This document shows positions 59,056-64,000 of a stretch of DNA of 64,000 nucleotides, piece by piece (position 1 is the first letter of the stretch; every line of letters starts with the position of its first letter). Origin of the DNA: Planctomycetota bacterium (lineage in GTDB: Bacteria > Planctomycetota > UBA1135 > UBA2386); NCBI GenBank assembly GCA_020638695.1, contig JACKIB010000009.1, positions 1-64,000 on the forward strand. The letters are read 5' to 3'. The position numbers and the translations under genes were made by a program. The notes under the pieces are model-generated. The model saw only the letters and a program-made list of their open reading frames with translations. It did not search any database and was not told where the DNA came from.

Positions 59056-59894
59056 TGTTCGAGCCGCAGGCCGCACTGCCCGCCGGTCAAGTGGCGGTGG
59101 TCACGGGCGGCGGATTCAACATCGGTCGCGCGGTCGCGCTCCGGCTCGCCGCGCTGGGGCTCCGCGTCACCGTGGCGTCCCGCACCGCGGCGCGGCTGCA
59201 CGTGGTGGTCGACGAGATCGAGCGAGCGGGCGGAAGCGCGCTCGCGGTGCCCTGCGACGTGGTGCACCCCGAGCAGGTCGAACGGGTGGTGGCGGAGACC
59301 GTTCGCCGGTTCGGCCGCGTCGACCTGATGGTCGCCGCCGCGGGCGGCAGCGGCGCGCACCTGCCGGTGGGGGAGGTCGATCCCGAGATCTGGCGCACCG
59401 TGGTCGCCAACAACCTGTTCGGTACCTTCCACTGTGCGCATGCCGTGCTGCCGCGGTTCCGCGCGCAGGGCAGCGGGCACCTGGTCCACTTCGCCGGCGG
59501 CGGGGCGTTCTTCCCGATGCTCGGCGTGCACGCGACCGCCTACGCGAGTGCGAAGGCTGCCATCTGCCGCTTCACGGACCAACTTCAGGCCGAGCTGTTG
59601 GACACTGCGATCCGGGTCAACTGCGTCGACCCCGGCGAGGTGTGGAGCCCGAAGCAGCGCGTTGCCATCGAGGCCGAGGAGCGGCGCACCGGGCAGCCCC
59701 ACCCGGGACGGCACCGAGCGGTCCCCGCCGAGCTCGCCGCCGACCTGATCGCATTCCTGCACGGCCCGGCCGGCAGCGCGGTGCGCGGTCGATTGGTATC
59801 GGTCCACGACCGGTGGTGGCACGATCCGGAGGAGGTCGCCGGTGTGGAGCAGTCGGTGGCGCGGTATCGACTGCGCCGTCACGACGGACCCTGA
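59055..59894 (+). CDS. Short-chain dehydrogenase/reductase family protein
   Basis: 279 residues from the ATG at 59055, which overlaps the esterase stop. The Rossmann nucleotide-binding motif reads VVTGGGFNIGRAVA (about residues 14-27), followed by CDV, VAAAGGSG (in place of NNAG) and the catalytic YASAKAA (Tyr and Lys). The position 13 residues before the Tyr, where most SDRs have a catalytic Ser, is Gly (HFAGGGAFFPML), so the enzyme may have altered or lost redox activity. The substrate is unknown. The tight coupling to the esterase suggests a shared small-molecule pathway. Confidence 0.8.
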   Translation: MFEPQAALPAGQVAVVTGGGFNIGRAVALRLAALGLRVTVASRTAARLHVVVDEIERAGGSALAVPCDVVHPEQVERVVAETVRRFGRVDLMVAAAGGSGAHLPVGEVDPEIWRTVVANNLFGTFHCAHAVLPRFRAQGSGHLVHFAGGGAFFPMLGVHATAYASAKAAICRFTDQLQAELLDTAIRVNCVDPGEVWSPKQRVAIEAEERRTGQPHPGRHRAVPAELAADLIAFLHGPAGSAVRGRLVSVHDRWWHDPEEVAGVEQSVARYRLRRHDGP

Positions 59895-60075
59895 CCCGAA
59901 CGTGCGTCGCCACGGGCGGGGGGTGTACTCGGCAGAAACCGCTGGGCCGCGGCGCCCGGGGGTTCGTTCGCCCGGCGGAATCCCTTAGGCTCTCGGCCGC
60001 CCGTCAGGATCCTGCCCAGGCCCGGAGGAGGCCGCCGGACTGTCCTCCACGATCCCGGAATCTCAGCGCTCGGCA

Positions 60076-63000
60076 ATGATGCTCACCCTCCAGATCCTCG
60101 ACGGTGGCGAGTCGTACCTCCGTCCACTCGAAGACGGGAAACCCCTGACCGTCGGCAACGCCCTGGACGCCGACGTCCGCCTGGTCGATGCCGGCACCGA
60201 CCCATTGGGCGCGCGGATCGAAGTCGCGGGCGACCGCTGCCGCATGATCGCGCAGCACGATCCCGTGCCGGTGAACGGCGTTGCCGTCCGCGAGGCCGAC
60301 CTCACCCTGGGCGATCGCGTCGAGCTCGGGCGAGCGGTGTTGGTGCTCGGCCAGCAGGTGCGCCGTCCTGCGACCCCGGGCGACGTGCTGGCGGCGGGTT
60401 CGGCACCGCGTCGCCGGGACACGTTCCAGACCCGGGGCACGCCGCGCAACCGCAAGGTGTTCGCCGCGGCGCTGGCCGGCGGATTGGCGATCGCCGCTTG
60501 GTTGTGGTGGTCGGGCAAGGACAGTGCGAACTACGCCATCCCGGATCTCGATCACGAGCGGATCCAGCACGCGCGCAAGCAGGGGCGGTTCGACGACGCG
60601 GCGCAGCTGGTGCAGGGCCTGCGCGTTCGGTGGGTCGGCGACAACGAACACCGCGCCGCATTGGTGCGCACCGAGGAGCAGCGCATCGCCCGGGTGCGCG
60701 AGGCGTTCGACAAGCTGCTGACCCGCTGCATGGCCGAGGTGCCGGCGACCCGCGAGGCGGATCAATTGCTGCAGTTGAAGTCGCTGCGCGACGGAAGCGT
60801 CGATCAAGACGCACGTGAGGCGGCCAACATCCTGCTCGCGAACCTGCACGAGCACCGGCTCGAGGTCGAGCGGAAGCTCGCGTCGACCGGGGATCCGCAC
60901 GACACTGCTCCGGCGTCGACGGGTGGCAAGGCAGCGCGCCGGGAACCGGCACCGCGACCGGAGTGGCTCGACGGACGTCTGGAGGAGGTGCGCAAGCTGC
61001 ACGGGGAGCGGAACTTCCTCCAGGCCTTGGAGTTGGCCCGCGCGATCCTCCCCGAGGTGCCCGTGGAACACGCTGAGCCACTGCGCGACCTGATGAGCAA
61101 GCTGCGCACCGACGCACGCGACGAGATGCGCGAGTTGGTCGGCAAGGCCCATGCGATGCGCGCCGCCGGTCGCCTCGCCGATGGCGTGAAGTTGCTGCAG
61201 AAGGAGCATCTTCGGTTTCCCTCCTCCGGCAGCCTGTCGCTGTTGAGCCGCGAACTCGCGTATCTCTCGGCGGAAGCCGGCATCCCGACGCCGGCGCGGC
61301 CGAAGCTCGACCGTCCACGCTTCGTCAAGCCCACGCCGGCACCGGTGGCGAAGGCTCCGGCCGGCCCCGCGCCGGCGGTCGCCAAGCAATCAGGCAAGGC
61401 CGCGCCGGCGCCTGGCCCGGTCGGATCCGGCGACCATCCTGCGCCGGCCGAAGACAAGGGACCGCTCGACAAGGAGCTGATCGCGCGCACGCTCGACGAC
61501 GTGCAGGCGGCCGAGGCTGCCGGCGAGTTGGACAAGGCCATCGCCCTGCTCGACGAGTCCGCCAAGTACCACGAGATCTACCAGCCGCGCATCTCGGCGT
61601 ACGTGGCCGGAATCGCCAGCGAGCTGCGGCAGGGCCGAGCGCTGGGCGAAGCGGTGGCGGCGAACCAGGCGGCATTGCGCAATCTGCAGATCAAGCTGGA
61701 CGGGCAGCGGGTTCCGGTGATCAAGGTGGATGCGCAGTGCGTCCACTTCAGCCAGGGCGGTAAGCCGGCCAAGCTCGCTTGGACGCGGGTCCCGGTGGAA
61801 GCGGTCGCCGCGCTGGCCGCCGCCGCGGCCGTCGACGCGCGGCAGCGGCTCGCGGTGGCGGTGCTCGGCTACCGTCGTGGTGAGGTCGAGGCGACCGAGA
61901 CGTTCCTCGCCGGGTTGGTCACGAGCGATCCGCGACTGGCGCCCGAAGTGAATCTGGTCATCGCTCGGGGGCGCGGCGAGAAGGTCGACGCGCGCGGCTA
62001 TCGGCTGGTCGACAAGAAGTTCGTCGCCGAGCGGTTCCTCGCTGTGGACAAGCTCGCCGCGCAGTTCGGCCGCACGCTCGTTCGGGCGATCGGCAAGAAG
62101 GCCGCGGAACGCCGCGAGTTGATGAACACCTGCCGCGCCTCGAAGGAACCCGGTGCCGACGATGCACTGGTGCTCGCGCTGCGCCAGCAGATGGAGGCGC
62201 TGGTGACCAAGCTGCAGCGCAGCCCGATAGAGCGTTCGCTCGCCCGCTTGGGCGAGAAGCGCGCCAGTCTCGACGCGGCGCGCAAGTACGCCAAGGATCT
62301 GATCTACGACACCGAGAAGTACTTCTACCCGTACAAGCCACCGGCGGTGAGCGGCGAGCGGGCGTCGGAGTACATGAAGGTGCAGAAGGAAGTCGACGTG
62401 CGGGTCGCCGCGGTCCGCAAGCTGTGGCTCGACAAGGCCACGGTGCCGATTTCAGCAAACCTGAAGAAGGACATCGACGCGCTGCTCTGGTTCGAGCACG
62501 AGTTGGAGCAGCTCGGCGAAGTCACCGAACGCGCGCTGCGCCGGGTCGAATGGGTGCGCACCATCCCGCCGGTCGCTGCGGTGTCGATTCGCAACTACTG
62601 TGCGGACGCCGACGAGTGCGAACGCCTGGTTCACTACATGCGGATCGGTGAGTTCAACGAACAGCTCTCGAGTTCGCTCAGCGCTGGCGAGGTGACGCAG
62701 GTCGAGGTCACCAACTCCTACCGGATGATGTTCGGGCACCGACCGCTGGCGGTCAGCCTGAAACTGCACAAGGCCGCCCACGGCCACGCGATGGAGATGG
62801 CGACCCTGGGCTACTTCAGCCACACTTCGCCGACCGAAGAACGCCGGACTCCCAGCCAGCGCATGCGGCTGGCTGGGTACGAGCACGGCGTCAGCGAGAA
62901 CATCGCCCGCGGAACCTCGGCCGAGGGGGCGCACGTGGCGTGGTGTCACTCGAGTGGCCACCACCGCAACCTGCTCAACCCGCTGCACACCGAGTTCGGG

Positions 63001-63084
63001 GTTGGCAACACCGGCACCTACTGGGTGCAGAACTTCGGGCGCGGGACCGAGTACACCGAGTCCGACGCGTTCAAGGCGCGGTAG
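60076..63084 (+). CDS. FHA-like / transmembrane / CAP (SCP) domain protein
   Basis: 1002 residues from the ATG at 60076 (a second ATG follows at once). The N-terminal ~95 residues (LTVGNALDADVRLVDAGTDP, VPVNGVAVREADLTLGDRVE) resemble an FHA or FHA-like phosphopeptide-binding beta-sandwich. A membrane span is at about 133-150 (VFAAALAGGLAIAAWLWW). The middle ~700 residues are helical, charged and TPR/coiled-coil-like with an Ala/Pro-rich linker at about 415-460. The C-terminal CAP domain (about 870-998) is canonical: HAMEMATLGYFSH, SENIARG, AHVAWCHSSGHHRNLL, EFGVG and YWVQNFG. This topology joins a cytoplasmic phospho-sensor to an extracytoplasmic CAP domain. Confidence 0.78.
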   Translation: MMLTLQILDGGESYLRPLEDGKPLTVGNALDADVRLVDAGTDPLGARIEVAGDRCRMIAQHDPVPVNGVAVREADLTLGDRVELGRAVLVLGQQVRRPATPGDVLAAGSAPRRRDTFQTRGTPRNRKVFAAALAGGLAIAAWLWWSGKDSANYAIPDLDHERIQHARKQGRFDDAAQLVQGLRVRWVGDNEHRAALVRTEEQRIARVREAFDKLLTRCMAEVPATREADQLLQLKSLRDGSVDQDAREAANILLANLHEHRLEVERKLASTGDPHDTAPASTGGKAARREPAPRPEWLDGRLEEVRKLHGERNFLQALELARAILPEVPVEHAEPLRDLMSKLRTDARDEMRELVGKAHAMRAAGRLADGVKLLQKEHLRFPSSGSLSLLSRELAYLSAEAGIPTPARPKLDRPRFVKPTPAPVAKAPAGPAPAVAKQSGKAAPAPGPVGSGDHPAPAEDKGPLDKELIARTLDDVQAAEAAGELDKAIALLDESAKYHEIYQPRISAYVAGIASELRQGRALGEAVAANQAALRNLQIKLDGQRVPVIKVDAQCVHFSQGGKPAKLAWTRVPVEAVAALAAAAAVDARQRLAVAVLGYRRGEVEATETFLAGLVTSDPRLAPEVNLVIARGRGEKVDARGYRLVDKKFVAERFLAVDKLAAQFGRTLVRAIGKKAAERRELMNTCRASKEPGADDALVLALRQQMEALVTKLQRSPIERSLARLGEKRASLDAARKYAKDLIYDTEKYFYPYKPPAVSGERASEYMKVQKEVDVRVAAVRKLWLDKATVPISANLKKDIDALLWFEHELEQLGEVTERALRRVEWVRTIPPVAAVSIRNYCADADECERLVHYMRIGEFNEQLSSSLSAGEVTQVEVTNSYRMMFGHRPLAVSLKLHKAAHGHAMEMATLGYFSHTSPTEERRTPSQRMRLAGYEHGVSENIARGTSAEGAHVAWCHSSGHHRNLLNPLHTEFGVGNTGTYWVQNFGRGTEYTESDAFKAR

Positions 63085-63215
63085 CCGCCGCGAGCGGGGT
63101 GTTGCCGGACGTGGTGCGGCGCAGATTCACGCGTTCCGCGGCTGACGCGTAGTGGCGTCTTGCGGGGGCGTTCCGGCAGAATGTCGCCCGCCCGCGACGT
63201 GCCCAAGCTGCCGGT

Positions 63216-63860
63216 GTGAAACCACTACTGAGTCTCGCCCTCCTCTCCAGTCTGTTCACCGCCGGTTGCGCCGTGCCCAGCACGCCGCCGCCGCCCGAGC
63301 CGATCGACCTGCCGACCCGAGCCGCCCAGGAGCCGCCACAGCGCTCCGGTGAGCCGCGACTTCCGGTGGCAGGGGACCGCACGCTGAACGTGCGCGGCTT
63401 CTTCGGTAACCCGATCGTGCGCCGCTCGTTCTTCTGGAACGGTCTCGGGTCGGACGACCAAGCGGGTCTGCGAATCCGTCACCTCTGGCACCTGACGGAC
63501 AACACCGCGATCGGCGCAGGCGTCGGAGCGTCGACCTGGTTCGAGGACGGTCCGGATGCCTACGCGGTCGAAGGCGAGGTGGTCGGGCGCTACTACTTCG
63601 TGCGTCGCGAGGGCTTCGGCATCCTCGGCGAACTCACCGGCGGGTGGATGCAAGCCACCCGGCCGGTGCCCTCCGGCGGCACCGACTGGAACATGACCTT
63701 CGCGTTCGGCCTCGGCCTCGAGGTCCCGGTCACGCAGAGCACGGACTTCATGTTCGGTGTCACCTACCACCACACGTCGAACGCGCTCGGCCGCCGCAGT
63801 GCGCGCAACCCGAGTCAGAACGAAGCCCAGTTCTGGCTGGGGATGAGCTACCGGCTGTGA
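63216..63860 (+). CDS. Outer-membrane lipoprotein, PagL/acyloxyacyl-hydrolase-like
   Basis: 214 residues from a GTG at 63216. The signal sequence ends in a lipobox-like LFTAGC (Cys18), so the protein is probably lipid-anchored. The C-terminal ~150 residues have alternating beta strands of a small barrel (AGLRIRHLWHLTDNTAIGAG, AVEGEVVGRYYFV, MTFAFGLGLEVPV) and the motif YHHTSNA near residue 185, which matches the H-x-S-N element of PagL-type lipid A 3-O-deacylases. Such enzymes trim lipid A in the outer membrane. The call rests on this motif and the strand pattern, without a database comparison. Confidence 0.65.
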   Translation: MKPLLSLALLSSLFTAGCAVPSTPPPPEPIDLPTRAAQEPPQRSGEPRLPVAGDRTLNVRGFFGNPIVRRSFFWNGLGSDDQAGLRIRHLWHLTDNTAIGAGVGASTWFEDGPDAYAVEGEVVGRYYFVRREGFGILGELTGGWMQATRPVPSGGTDWNMTFAFGLGLEVPVTQSTDFMFGVTYHHTSNALGRRSARNPSQNEAQFWLGMSYRL

Positions 63861-63913
63861 GCCGCGCGACCCGGCCGCGCGACCCGGCCGCGCGCTCCGC
63901 GGCGGAACCCGGG

Positions 63914-64000
63914 TCAGTCGGCGTGCCGCCGTGCCCAAGCTCCGGCGCGCTGCTCGGCATCGCGGAGCACGCGCGCGCGGTGGCGCACCGGGGCACCCAG
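63914..64000 (-). CDS. C-terminal end of a gene running off the right edge
   Basis: The minus strand is open from the right edge to a TGA at 63914-63916 and translates to a charged, Arg- and Ala-rich tail (LGAPVRHRARVLRDAEQRAG, AWARRHAD). Composition and lack of stops fit a genuine C-terminus, but the length is only 28 codons, so confidence is low. It would be convergent with the PagL-like gene. Confidence 0.35.
   Translation of the reverse strand: MGAPVRHRARVLRDAEQRAGAWARRHAD

Noticed and set aside
63862..63900. A short tandem GCGCGACCCGGCC repeat near the right edge.
   Set aside because: Only two units in very GC-rich sequence; too short to call a meaningful repeat.
1..64000. tRNA genes, rRNA genes and CRISPR arrays.
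   Set aside because: No T-loop-like tRNA pattern with a matching acceptor stem, no rRNA, and no regularly spaced repeats were found by eye; a covariance-model scan would be decisive.

Overview
The window looks like a chromosomal segment of a high-GC planctomycete-type bacterium. Supporting traits are secreted proteins with signal peptides and repeat or lectin-like modules, a DUF1080 protein, a DUF1579 protein, formylglycine-generating-enzyme (FGE) like domains, an ECF sigma factor placed directly upstream of a serine/threonine kinase, very long TPR proteins and many GTG starts. Taxonomy is inferred from gene content only. No rRNA, tRNA or CRISPR array was recognised.

Layout. 1-3 kb: a secreted protein cut by the left edge, a kelch-repeat protein and a 43-residue membrane peptide, all on the minus strand. 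3-16 kb: an SGNH-type hydrolase, an 8.5-kb gene for a FecR-like/VIT/vWA/TPR giant, an HEAAH metallopeptidase and a related protein that appears to have lost the catalytic residues. 16-19 kb: a carbohydrate-active-like secreted protein and a membrane-anchored carboxypeptidase-regulatory-like protein. 19-21 kb: a REP-associated tyrosine transposase (RAYT) between two inverted hairpins. 20.7-25.5 kb: tandem paralogues with a degenerate peptidase region and a CAP-like region. 25.6-29 kb: hisS, a LysM protein and rlmN. 29-31.6 kb: tandem PilX-like/beta-helix paralogues. 31.9-35 kb: an S9 peptidase split by a frameshift. 35-38 kb: a membrane methyltransferase, a YciI-DUF1080 fusion and an HNH endonuclease.

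38.0-42.2 kb is a nest of mobile DNA packed end to end: a palindromic element interrupted by a group II intron with a decayed reverse transcriptase, an IS110-like element with a frameshifted transposase, and two MITE-like elements that share one CTAG. Further copies of one MITE lie at 47.5 and 52.0 kb, with a minimal 41-bp copy at 27.4 kb.

42.2-52 kb carries a DUF1579 protein, an ABC ATPase overlapping the gene for a permease fused to a large extracytoplasmic region, a secreted FGE-like protein, pcrA, and a sigma-54 AAA+ protein without a DNA-binding domain. 52.2-58 kb (minus strand) is a compact four-gene cassette: ECF sigma factor, kinase-FGE membrane protein, a 204-residue orphan, and a protein joining an L,D-transpeptidase-like domain, a peptidoglycan-binding domain and a caspase-like protease. 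This is the best candidate here for an undescribed system. 58-64 kb holds an esterase, an SDR enzyme lacking the usual serine, an FHA-like/CAP fusion, a PagL-like lipoprotein and the end of one more gene.
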